DNA of 64,000 bases from Trichoplusia ni (Eukaryota > Arthropoda > Insecta > Lepidoptera > Noctuidae), in NCBI RefSeq assembly GCF_003590095.1, contig NC_039478.1, positions 17,422,001-17,486,000 on the forward strand. Direction: 5' to 3'. Each line of letters opens with the position of its first letter. The first letter of the stretch is position 1. Position numbers and translations under genes: made by a program. The notes under the pieces were generated by a model. It did no database searches. It saw only the letters and a list, made by a program, of their open reading frames with translations, and had not been told where the DNA came from. Of the stretch, positions 22,141 to 31,717 are shown one piece after another.

Positions 22141-22669
22141 CAAGCTCTTGGCGAGACTTTTACCTAATAGTGGGATGGACGAATATTGAAAGCGATAACA
22201 ACATCCTAAAATGATGACAGTAACAACTGAAACTTACAATTTGCTTACATAAAGGCTCCTGTAACCAACTCTGCTGAACTCCTTTTAAACAGTTAGCAAC
22301 AAAATGCATCGTTAATATAACAAAGTCACTGTCGCTTCGTTACTGAGCTTTTGCACTTAAAGTTTTAACGAGTGTAGTGCACCGACGTAATTATGTAGCT
22401 TGCTCAAGTATACTGTTTGCTTTTAATTGACTTCCAAAAATTGCATTGTGATGCATTGTTTTTGGTTCCTTTATTTTTTTTATTTTATTTGATTTTAGCA
22501 TTATTTTATTACCCTAATTTTTATGACCTGCATTTTACATTTTTATTGATAATTTCAATTGATAATTTTGTTTTGTTAAAATTTCATTAGTATTTGTGTC
22601 AATTTAAATAATATGTACAGCAACAAAAACAATGGAGCAATATGGGTTATGATTGCCTGAAATAAATGT

Positions 22670-22900
22670 ATTTTATTTTTATTTTATTTTTATTTTATTT
22701 TTATTTTATTTTTATTTTATTTTTATTTTATTTTTATTTTATTTTTATTTTATTTTTATTTTATTTTTATTTTATTTTATTTTATTTTTATTTTATTTTT
22801 ATTTTATTTTTATTTTATTTTTATTTTATTTTTATTTTATTTTTATTTTATTTTTATTTTATTTTTATTTTATTTTATTTTTTTTATTTTATTTTTATTT
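22670..22900 (+). repeat. 11-bp minisatellite, ATTTTATTTTT units
   Basis: About 231 bp, close to 21 units, of alternating TTTTA and TTTTTA. Because 11 is not a multiple of three, all three forward frames stay open and give spurious Phe/Leu/Ile/Tyr-rich proteins. Unit disruption occurs near 22770 and 22870. Confidence 0.95.
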
Positions 22901-23881
22901 AAAAGATTTAATGAGTTTGGAGTGGTGGCTTGAGCCATTATTATCCGTGCAGTCAAGTCAAAGTTCTAACGGATAGTATAAAAAAAATACCCGGTTAGGT
23001 GCAATTCGGACTCGCAATACAGAAGCTTCGGCTGAAATATGCTTAAAATAAACAAAAACCTCAAATTTATACCGCGATGTACTCTGACGGAGAAGCGACC
23101 AAAAACAAAAGATTATAATTCGAGTCAAAAGAGATTGCTGTATTAATCTTTAGTGTGATGATCTAGTCAATTACGCGGGGAGCACGGTGGCCGGAAATCA
23201 CAAAGGAAAAGAAGTTTGGAAGAGAAAGGAGGAAGCCTTTGCCCAGGAGTAGGATCTAAAACAGGTTTTTTTTATTGGCTTTATCATTCTATGCAAAGTA
23301 TCATCATTGGCCTAGCCTTTTCCCAACTATGTTGGGGTCGGCTACCAGTCCAACCGGTTTCAGCTAAGTACCGTATTCTACGCAAAGCATATTTTTCATA
23401 TTTCTTTCTTAATATCACAAACTTATTGGAATTTCCACAACTCGGCACTCAGATATTGTTACTCTACTGTCACACTCTCTAATGCCTTTCGGAATCATCC
23501 TTTAGGGGCATTAAAACAAAAACAAGTGACGGGCGAAGAGCAAAGTTACCAAACGTGCTAATTATTTAACAGCCCCATTAATTCTTGAAACTTTCGTGCT
23601 CTACATTTAGTGTCACATGTCTACTAAAAGTATTCTCTGCTTTAATTATGCATGTCGACATATGCTTGTAGACTAACTAGCAGTGTCAAATATAAATACG
23701 AAAAGGAATACAGTCGTGAAAATATCGAAGGGATAAAATCTCTTGTTTTGATACTAATGGTCTTCACTTTAAATGTAATGTATGAGACTAATATTTAACG
23801 CAAAAAAGACTTATAGAGTTACACAACTAAGCAAAACTTTTTTTATGAGTACAAGATAACTATTAAAAATACCTATTATAT
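22901..23881. other. Non-coding stretch with LINE and SINE tails
   Basis: About 23173-23265 has the phrase 'gaggaagcctttgcccagg', a LINE 3' coding-end relic found across Lepidoptera. A SINE tail lies at 23302-23371. No gene seen. Confidence 0.5.
23302..23371 (-). mobile_element. 5S-derived SINE, 3' tail fragment
   Basis: Reverse of the family's last 70 bp: CCTTTTCCCAACTATGTTGG, then the 'ccagtccaaccggtttcagc' region. The copy is 5'-truncated, as expected for target-primed retrotransposition. Confidence 0.8.
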
Positions 23882-24138
23882 ACCGTGATTTTTTAGTCGT
23901 TTTACAAAAGCAGCCCAGTTCATGTATCCAATGACTAGAACACGTTCATGATAAAAAAATAGGTATTTATGAGATTTGAAAAAAAAAAATGCAATTTTTT
24001 TCAATATTATGATGCAATTCGTAGTTTTTTAGAAACACAGCTCTGTTGCGAGCGCGGTCCGAGCCTTGTTACAATGGTGAGGGGCGCGGGCGGGTTTTGG
24101 GCTGGGCTGCTTTTGTAAGACGACTAAAAAATCACCGT
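23882..24138. mobile_element. MITE with 37-bp terminal inverted repeats
   Basis: Ends 23882-23918 and 24102-24138 are reverse complements over 37 bp with two mismatches (ACCGTGATTTTTTAGTCG and onward to AAGCAGCCCAG). The right half carries a strikingly G/C-rich core at about 24045-24110. The target duplication is unclear. The minus-strand frames at 24029-24440 only partly overlap it and are not credible genes. Confidence 0.8.
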
Positions 24139-25271
24139 GTATATCTAAATATATGTGTTTAGATAAAAGATGTATGCATCTTATAGATAATTTGCACCCA
24201 GGCACAAAAAAAATGATCGTACCCATTACACAAATACCAATCAGGTAAACACTCCACGAGACCAACAGTACAGTCTAAATATTGGTATATTCTGTACATT
24301 GGTGTATTAATAATATGGTTCATAGAAACCATTATTGGTTTTCCACTAACACCGTTTAAACATAATCGGAACATTAAAATCACTTGACTTAATCGAATGA
24401 GGCGTGACACGGCAGCGTGTAATGCTGGCACTAAAACCACAAAACAGACATATAAGAAAAGTAGAAAAAAAAACTTAAAAATAAAATTTATAATCTGGAT
24501 AGAACTTCGATCATAGAGTTTTTTTCTTCTCTCACTTTTATAACAGCTTATTCTTACACCCTCGACGCAAGGAGAAAGGTGTTAAGTTTGTCGTGTTGTC
24601 TCAGGCATCATACCTCCCGAACAGATTGAGTAATTTTTATTGTATTAAAGGTGAATTTTGTGCGAGATTTCTTCAACATATTTGATGATAATAAAGTAAA
24701 AGGCTCAGCTGCGGTTGTCAAAGTCAACAATACGATGAGAGACCAAGCATTTTCTGAAAATTTGTGAATGGGAACCCCACATTTCAGTTTTTTTTATAGA
24801 GAATTTAATCACTGATAAAAGATTAAGCATTGTCAATATTCCAATAAAAAATCGACATATTATTATTGACATAGGAAAACACACAGGTTTAGAGTATTAG
24901 TGGTACTTCTGGTAACTTTGTGTCTAACAAAGCATAACATATTGGTACATTAGCTGGCTATTCACTGGTATACCAAGTTAACTACCCGCATTTATTGGAT
25001 TCCCATTAATTGGTTAATCGATCTGCATAAAGTTAGGGTTGTCACTGATTATGAAAATTATATAACAATTTATATATTTTATAATTTTAGGTTCTTTTAG
25101 GTGCCGTCGTGTGTGCATGAATAGGTGACAGTGACAACCTTACATCTATTACATTAGCTATAGCAGTTCATGAGATACAGAAAGTCTCGGTGTCTCGGTG
25201 ACAGAAAAACGGACAGCGGAGCTTTTGTAATAGGGTTCCGTTGTTACGTTCAAGCGATACCTGGAACATGA
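24139..25271. other. Non-coding stretch, no gene seen
   Basis: AT-rich. About 25160-25250 is a reversed copy of the GTCTGTCCGTC-type dispersed repeat. The minus-strand frames at 24029-24265 and 24159-24440 overlap one another in different frames and have no domain. Confidence 0.5.
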
Positions 25272-25279
25272 CTACTTAT

Positions 25280-25467
25280 TGGTTTCTTAGGTTTACGCGA
25301 ATGCTAGACATTGAAATGAAACTACTTTAACGCAACATATACTGTTAAGACGAACGCCATCTCAGTTTGCCCGTGACCATGATACCTGCAAAGGTAACGA
25401 AACGTCGGGAACTAAAATCTAAAATTAAACCGCGATAAAATCCATAAAAGTAGTTTCATTTCAATGT
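25280..25467 (+). mobile_element. Solo terminal sequence of a Penelope-like element
   Basis: It begins TGGTTTCTTAGGTTTACGCG and ends TAGTTTCATTTCAATGT, with an inverted pair around ACATTGAAATGAAACTACTT. Inside is the phrase 'gaaacgtcgggaactaaaat' that also ends the copy at 29359. An 8-bp direct repeat, CTACTTAT, borders it (25272-25279 and 25468-25475). It has no coding part. Confidence 0.7.
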
Positions 25468-25475
25468 CTACTTAT

Positions 25476-26120
25476 CTCGTTTGTTTAATTTATTTTCATA
25501 AAGTTTAAAGATTGTTGTCTGGAGTTCAGTATTTAATTTATAATTTCTTAATGGTAATTATACCTAAAGAGAAACATGGACAGCCCTAAGTCCGTGGCTT
25601 TAAGGCAATATGTCACGCGGCATATGCAAGAAGTTGGAATACGTACGAGTGTGCTAGCGGTACTTAAAGTACCACAGCACAACTAACTCGAGGTTGCATT
25701 ACATTTAAATACAAATTGCTGCATAATTTATTGATAGACTTTAAGAGAACGGGTAGATTAGAGGTTATGTGACTCAAAATTTACTGTAATTGTGTATTAT
25801 GTTTAGTAATAAATAAAGCCCATACATTAGTGCAGGAAATGAAAAGTACCTATTAGAAACCTAAAATATTTCTGAATAGACACTGTTTAGTATTATACAA
25901 AAATGTCTTAGTAAACTTCATTCAAAAGTGTTATCTTAAGAAATAGTTAAACATTCAGTTTATAACTAACTTTGGAGTCGGGGACTGCAATGCGGTCCCC
26001 AGTATTTAGTTTCGCATAAATTTGTTAAAATGTCACCATATTTTAGAGAAGTATATTACGGTTGACTCGGGTTGACAACATGAAATATTGTGAGCAATTG
26101 AACGGCTTAGAACGAGCATA
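25476..26120. other. Non-coding stretch, no gene seen
   Basis: About 640 bp of AT-rich DNA without a supported gene or repeat boundary. Confidence 0.5.
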
Positions 26121-26336
26121 CACTGGCAACAAAACAGTTGCAAACTAAAACGAAATTGCTGCTACTTGGCGTTCAATAAAAGTGTCAACGTAGCAGATCA
26201 CACCTACGGCGTAGCATTCCATCCCTACGACGTAGCAGATCACTTCTACGTCGTAGCAGAGAAAACAATTTCGTTAAAGTTTCGAGACAGTTACAAAACT
26301 GCCTTGCCATTGTGTTGTTGCCAGTGAACGTTGCCT
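26121..26336. mobile_element. Small MITE with an array of 21-bp-spaced palindromes
   Basis: Imperfect TIRs begin CACTGGCAACA at both ends. Each is followed inwards by an ACGAAATTG tract. The centre has three CTACGNCGTAG palindromes at 26204, 26225 and 26246, exactly 21 bp apart, and a half-site 21 bp before the first. No coding frame. Target duplication was not identified. Confidence 0.7.
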
Positions 26337-26798
26337 TTACATTATCTGCGGAGCGAGAGTCGAGTGGCGCTTTAGGGTTGGATTGAAAGGATTTTAGTAA
26401 AAGATATGGTCTGCTTTATCAAGTTGTAAGATTGTATAAATATGTATTACAAGATTTCTAGGGATTTGGTGGTTCAGTCTCAAGACTTCAGTTTATTTCT
26501 ATTACTTTTTGTTACGAAAAATGGAGACAGAAAAAATTTAAGAACCTTACTATTTATAACTGTGATATCTCTAGAAGCATTTTAAACTCTTACCGCGAGT
26601 TCAGGGTAGTCTAACTAAAGTAATAAAAAATGATTAAATTGATGCATTGAAGTCAGTTTTTTTTCTATAATATGTTCACCTCATTTGAACTTGCCCCTTT
26701 TACATAATTATCTGAACTTCACCAATATACTAAGGTCAGGTATCGTCTATAAGTTAAGAAAACTGAAAATTAACAAGATTATGCCACCTCCGTATACA
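26337..26798. other. Non-coding stretch left of the 26801 element
   Basis: No gene seen. An ACCTCCGTATA motif at 26785-26795, just outside the left TIR, is an inverted copy of part of the repeated motif in the neighbouring element. Confidence 0.45.
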
Positions 26799-26800
26799 TA

Positions 26801-28520
26801 AGGTAAAAGCACCTATTACGGAGGTATTTCGCAACATTTGAAAGTAAGAAACAAAAATAAGCATTTGTAGGTATTTCTAAAGGTGGAAAAAAAATCTATC
26901 GTTAAAAGTGGAATTTATATTTTGTATTGCGGTTGAGCCTATGATTCTGTTGATGATATTTCTTATTTTAAAAAAATATTTAAATAGTCTGGTCGATTTT
27001 CCCTAATACGGAGGTAAAATTTTGCTCTGATCCTATTACTGCGGTAGACGGCTCCTAATACGGAGGGTCAGAACTTATATTCATTAAAGTTCCGTACAAA
27101 TAATATTTATTTAATAATAGTGTTAGTAAAAGTTTTTCCTTTATTGAAAATTGATTTTCTTAAATTGCGTAATCAAATTAATAGTGAATGTTTTTTTTCC
27201 ATTTTGAGTAACTCTGACAATGACATCTAATATGTATGGGACCCAAATACGGTTAGGCCTAACGGCTTATTGTCATGGCGTAACATAAAGCTACAGTAAA
27301 CTGTATTCCCTTAAATTCAAATGGAAAATTGTTGAGAATCAATAGTATTCGAGGGATTAAATCACTTTCCCCGGCACCCGCAGTTCTACAAAACAACGTC
27401 TATGGATAAAACTGAAAAATAAGGTATAATTATACCAAGTTTCATCGAAATCGAACAGTTATTTTTCTCGTGATGCCTGAACATACAGACCGACAAAATA
27501 AATTTTAATCACATATTTGGGTTTGGTCACTCGCTGCTGTTTATTTTTTCAATATTTTCAGTGTACAGAATTGACCCTTCTACAGATTTATTAAATTTAT
27601 AGATAAATGAATAGAACCGTAATAGGAGATCTTAGAACCCTACACGGAGTTACCTGGAAATAATTACCGCCGTAATAGGAAAACTACTCATGTTTTCGAT
27701 AATCCTAATTCTGACCCATAAATATTTCGATAAACAAAAGAGTAAAAATGCCTAATCAAACATTAACAGTTTTTTGGCTCAGATTTGTAAAACTCAAGTC
27801 AAAATTTATACAAAATAAATGTTTTGTGATAAATCAAAATACACCTGCCCATTTTTCCTCTTCTAAGAAACTAACATTTTTTGCTCGACAGTTTTCATAT
27901 TTAACTAGATTTCCAATTAAGAACACATACCACAGAATATGGTTTCTAAGTTATGTGATTAATAAGTATTTCAACTAAACTTGAAACTAATTGAATAAGC
28001 TAATCAATTGAAAGTTATAAACAATTAAACATGACCAGTACTTTTCCTATTTCGGAGTCATACCACCGTATTAGGATTAATTTTCAAAATATGTATCGTA
28101 TTACGGCGGTATTTTATTTATAATTTTTTTGGTAAAAAATGACTTACAAATATAAAATAAGCTATTTAAATAATGAGTGTAATAATAAGAAAATGCTATA
28201 AATAACAAAAGAACAAACTCGAACGGCATCTTAATACGAAAAACTTAGTTTCTAAATATTTGTGTACTTACTTTTGTTGTTCCGTGTTTGTATGGAAACA
28301 CCTCTCACGTCGATTACGTTACAGAGACTGATTGATTTTGTTGTGTTGTCTATGTGCTATAATTGCAAATGTCAGTTAAGTCATAAAGTAAAAGATTTAG
28401 AATAAATAGTTCCGGTTTTGGTCTACCTACACTGGATAAAACGGGAATAAAACGCGAAAATAGAAATACCACCGTAATAGGAAGCGATTTTGACTACCGC
28501 CGTATTAGGAGCGTTTACCT
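26801..28520. mobile_element. Non-autonomous DNA transposon with a dispersed 16-bp motif array
   Basis: The ends AGGTAAAAGCACCTATTACG (26801) and, reversed, AGGTAAACGCTCCTAATACG (ending 28520) form imperfect TIRs of about 27 bp. TA flanks both sides (26799-26800, 28521-28522). A 16-bp motif near TCCTAATACGGAGGTA recurs at about 26811, 27001, 27031, 27053, 28045 and 28096 in plus orientation. It is inverted at about 27614, 27665, 28061, 28467 and 28495. Copies in the left half point one way and most in the right half the other. The interior has no transposase; the 76-codon frame at 27748-27978 is AT-rich and unrecognised. A TA duplication fits a Tc1/mariner-type mover, but the TIR matches no family I recognise. 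Confidence 0.7.
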
Positions 28521-28522
28521 TA

Positions 28523-29346
28523 TTTATTCCTAGAAAATCCTGTCGTATAAAATCAATAGTTCATTTTCTTTGAGAACGCTTGCCGATAATGAGGTTGAAG
28601 TATTTGCGGTTATACCAGATTGCTTAGGTAAGATTTTTTTCAAGAAATCCTGACTAGGAGCTGCAAAGAAAATATTTTACGTTAGCTATTTATAAATAGC
28701 AAAAAAATACACGGCAGGCTATTACGTACGAAATTGAATCCAATGATGCTAAATTTGAACGATACATACAAGCAAACATAAGAATTAACGAGGTTAATGA
28801 TTATGGAATGTCTTACATAAATCGTTTAGTTTTATAGTTACTTTCGGAATCCTTAATAATGAGCTGATACGAGGTCATGAGACGAGCTGTCTTAATAGAC
28901 AACCAATCCCAATAAATACGTGAGTAAACCGTTACATCATTTAATAATGAAAATTTTGCACTGTAATTACTCGTATAGTTTATTAAAAACAGCACCCTCA
29001 GTAAATGCACTCTGCGCAGTGCAATTACTGAGGCAGCTCTACCGGTACAGTTTCCCTTGGTCATACTGTACTCATAGTTAGGTTTCGTCGAGCAGAACGC
29101 AATTAAATTACATTTTGAGCTAAATTTGTCGGAACAGGAGTCCTTTACTATCTTTAAAATATAAGACTGCTGCAGGCGTGCGAGCAAGACAGCGCGCTAC
29201 AAAAAGTAGAGTGGCATCTCCTTTTCACAACGAAATCACTGTTTTTGAACGTAAGGATCCAGAAGCGGTTGCCCAGACCAGTATATTAGTGGCATTACAT
29301 CTGTAGGACGTGAGGGTATAACAAGCTTTATTTGAAAATAATAGAC
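28523..29346. other. Non-coding stretch with repeat copies
   Basis: About 28912-28955 is a reversed fragment of the AAATGATGTAACGGTTTACT family (see 57362). About 29170-29240 matches 16870-16930. The 124-codon minus-strand frame at 28813-29187 runs across both repeats and is therefore not taken as a gene. Confidence 0.55.
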
Positions 29347-29358
29347 TTGAGTAAAGAG

Positions 29359-29974
29359 TGGTTTCTTAGGTTTACGCGAATGTTAGACATTGAAATGAAA
29401 CTACTTTTACGCGATTTTATCGCGGTTTAATTTTAGATTTTAGTTCCCGACGTTTCGGCCTCTCTTACATCGGTCAAACCAAACGAAGCATAGGGACCCG
29501 CGTTAAAGAACACATAGCTGACGTCAAACACCGCCGCTCAACGAAGTCTGCAGTCGCCGAACATGCTGAAGGTTCCAGCCATTATATTAGATTTGACCAA
29601 CCACAGATCCTCGCTAAAGAATCCAAATTCCTACCTAGGATGTTTCGCGAGGCTATTGAGATTAAAAAACACCCTAATTTCAATAGAGAAGATGGCTGGA
29701 AGATATCACCTACTTGGGATCCAATAATAAATAAACTCAAGGCCAAACCCAAGAGCAGCGCTGCAAGACATCAAGACACAGTGAGCTCATACTGCGTAGG
29801 TCGGACCACAAATAATTAATTAAAATATGAAGGTAGAACGAGCAACATCTTCTGTCAAGACGAACGCCATCTCAGTCTGCCCGTGACCATGATACCTGCA
29901 AAGGTTTCGAAACGTCGGGAACTAAAATCTAAAATTAAACCGCGATAAAATCCGTAAAAGTAGTTTCATTTCAA
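29359..29974 (+). mobile_element. Penelope-like element fragment with flanking direct repeat
   Basis: The insertion begins TGGTTTCTTAGGTTTACGCG and ends in the inverse of its own early sequence (GTAAAAGTAGTTTCATTTCA). It encloses the GIY-YIG remnant at 29457-29819 and is bordered by a 12-bp duplication TTGAGTAAAGAG (29347-29358, 29975-29986). The reverse transcriptase is absent. The terminal sequence is fused directly to the endonuclease, as expected for 5'-truncated Penelope copies with inverted terminal pLTR segments. Confidence 0.8.
29457..29819 (+). pseudogene. GIY-YIG endonuclease domain of a Penelope-like polyprotein
   Basis: An open frame of 120 codons to a TAA is the C-terminal end of a Penelope-type RT/GIY-YIG protein, which nicks DNA for element insertion. 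Visible marks are the YIGQTKRSIGTRVKEH block near its start (the YIG half of the catalytic motif and the conserved arginine), then AVAEHA, and the family's C-terminal REAIEIKKHPNFNREDGW and SPTW phrases. The first half of the GIY motif and the whole reverse transcriptase are missing. There is no start codon of its own, so it is a dead fragment. It carries no internal stop, suggesting a fairly young insertion. Confidence 0.85.
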
Positions 29975-29986
29975 TTGAGTAAAGAG

Positions 29987-31470
29987 GTTTTAGTTCAGAC
30001 GTGTGTTGGTTTTAGAAATGATCGTGCGTTATTGGTGTGACAAAATAAAAAAAAAACGTGTTAATAAAATAATCTAACTTTAGTTAAGATTATTACGATG
30101 TTAAAAGAAGGAATTATATAATATTATTTCCGTAGTTTAAAATATAAGTATACAGGTAGCACTTTAAATTATCTGTGCCAAATTTCATCACTCCAGCAGG
30201 TTGTAAAAGTGAAAAAGTGACATCCATACATGTCCACTAAGTTTTATGTATATAAAATTATCCAGATGTGTTTCTAAGGCGTCACGAGACACCACGAAAT
30301 AATAGTAAATCTCCAGCTAAAGAAGTTAAAACAAACCCCATCATTATTTTCAATCGAACAGCAATAAGTAATGATGTCCCTTCAGAAGTTACGCGGTTGT
30401 AAAGAACCAGCTTCGGTTCAGCAGGAGTTCTCATAGCAGTTTTACGACTGCCTCCACTGGACCCCAGACGCGGATTTACGATGGTCCAACAGTATTAACT
30501 GTCTGTGCTTCGAGCTCCGGATTTTTTGTTATTCACGTGTCAGTAAACTTTGAACATTAAAAAAACGTGTTTAAAATAAAAACGGTGGTTGTAGGGATTT
30601 TATGTGTGGCTTCAAAGAGAGATTGCATACAAATTTGAATAAACTAGTTAATTATTTTAATAATGTAAAATTTAAAGCATAATTCGACACTTGGTCTTTC
30701 TCTGTAAAATATTTCTCTACGTATTGCACGTATGGACACATTTTTGACATTACACTTTTTTAACCGACTTCCAAAAGAAGAAGATTCTTAATCTGGATGG
30801 ATCTTTATTTTAAATTTTGTATCCGAATGTTACAGTAATGTTAAAAATGCATAGAATTTGTGAGAAATGAGAAGAAAACGAAAAGTACGAAAGCAAACTG
30901 TGCAGGGCACCGTCCTCAAATAATTGCAATCATTAAGACGACAGTACTTCCTACAATTCTCCTAATATAAATAGAATATTCTATTTCCGCAAGCACTCCA
31001 CTCTCACATCACATTGCTACCGATGCCATCAAACGTTACGTACCAAAATTCATCGCCATACAAATATGAGCTATAAATCATAATGAACTCGACTTATATC
31101 CTCGACACGCTCGGAATACATACAAACGCGATTCATTAAAGGTACAGTCAGCAGCTAAAGTCCACAAAAAACAAGAGCTAGTCGTACTCGCCGCACTGAG
31201 GGCACAAAAAAAGAATTTTGTAGGTGTTCCCTCAAATTGTCACTCATCAACAAATTAACGACCATGGCAAACCTTGATTTTTATTGTTTGGGCTTTTGTT
31301 ATATTGGCAAGAGAAAAACATCTTTGAAAATTTCTACCGTATAGGTACGTCTGTGGTAACTGATCACATAGTGTTACTGGCTTTAAAAGGCACACTGTGG
31401 CAATTGAGGAAAAGAGAGGCTGCTCTACATCATGTTATGCTCTGTTTCGCTTCTAGAACTGCAACTGTCT
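29987..31470. other. Non-coding stretch, no gene seen
   Basis: AT-rich sequence without supported genes. About 30370-30480 is a GC-richer patch of unknown nature. Confidence 0.5.
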
Positions 31471-31714
31471 TCTACTACTACTCTTCTACTCTTCTACTTC
31501 TACTCTTCTACTTCTACTCTTTTACTTCTACTCTTCTACTTCTACTCTTCTACTTCTACTCTTCTACTTCTACTCTTCTACTTCTACTCTTTTACTTCTA
31601 CTCTTCTACTTCTACTCTTCTACTTCTACTCTTCTACTTCTACTCTTCTACTTCTACCCTTCTACTTCTACCCTTCTACTTCCACCCTTCTACTTCTACT
31701 CTTCTACTTCTATT
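31471..31714 (+). repeat. 14-bp minisatellite, TACTCTTCTACTTC units
   Basis: About 244 bp of pure pyrimidine-plus-A repeat, with one-base variants (TTTTAC, CCCTTC) marking sub-blocks. Because 14 is not divisible by three, all forward frames read the same 14-residue cycle, giving two overlapping spurious frames (31284-31718 and 31432-31752). The strand asymmetry (almost no G) could favour triplex DNA. Confidence 0.95.
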
Positions 31715-31717
31715 CTA

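Noticed and set aside
22653..22976. 107-codon Phe/Tyr/Ile/Leu-rich frame resembling a membrane protein
   Set aside because: It is a direct translation of the 11-bp ATTTTATTTTT minisatellite.
28813..29187. 124-codon minus-strand frame with a plausible length
   Set aside because: It spans two recognised repeat relics and has no recognisable motif.
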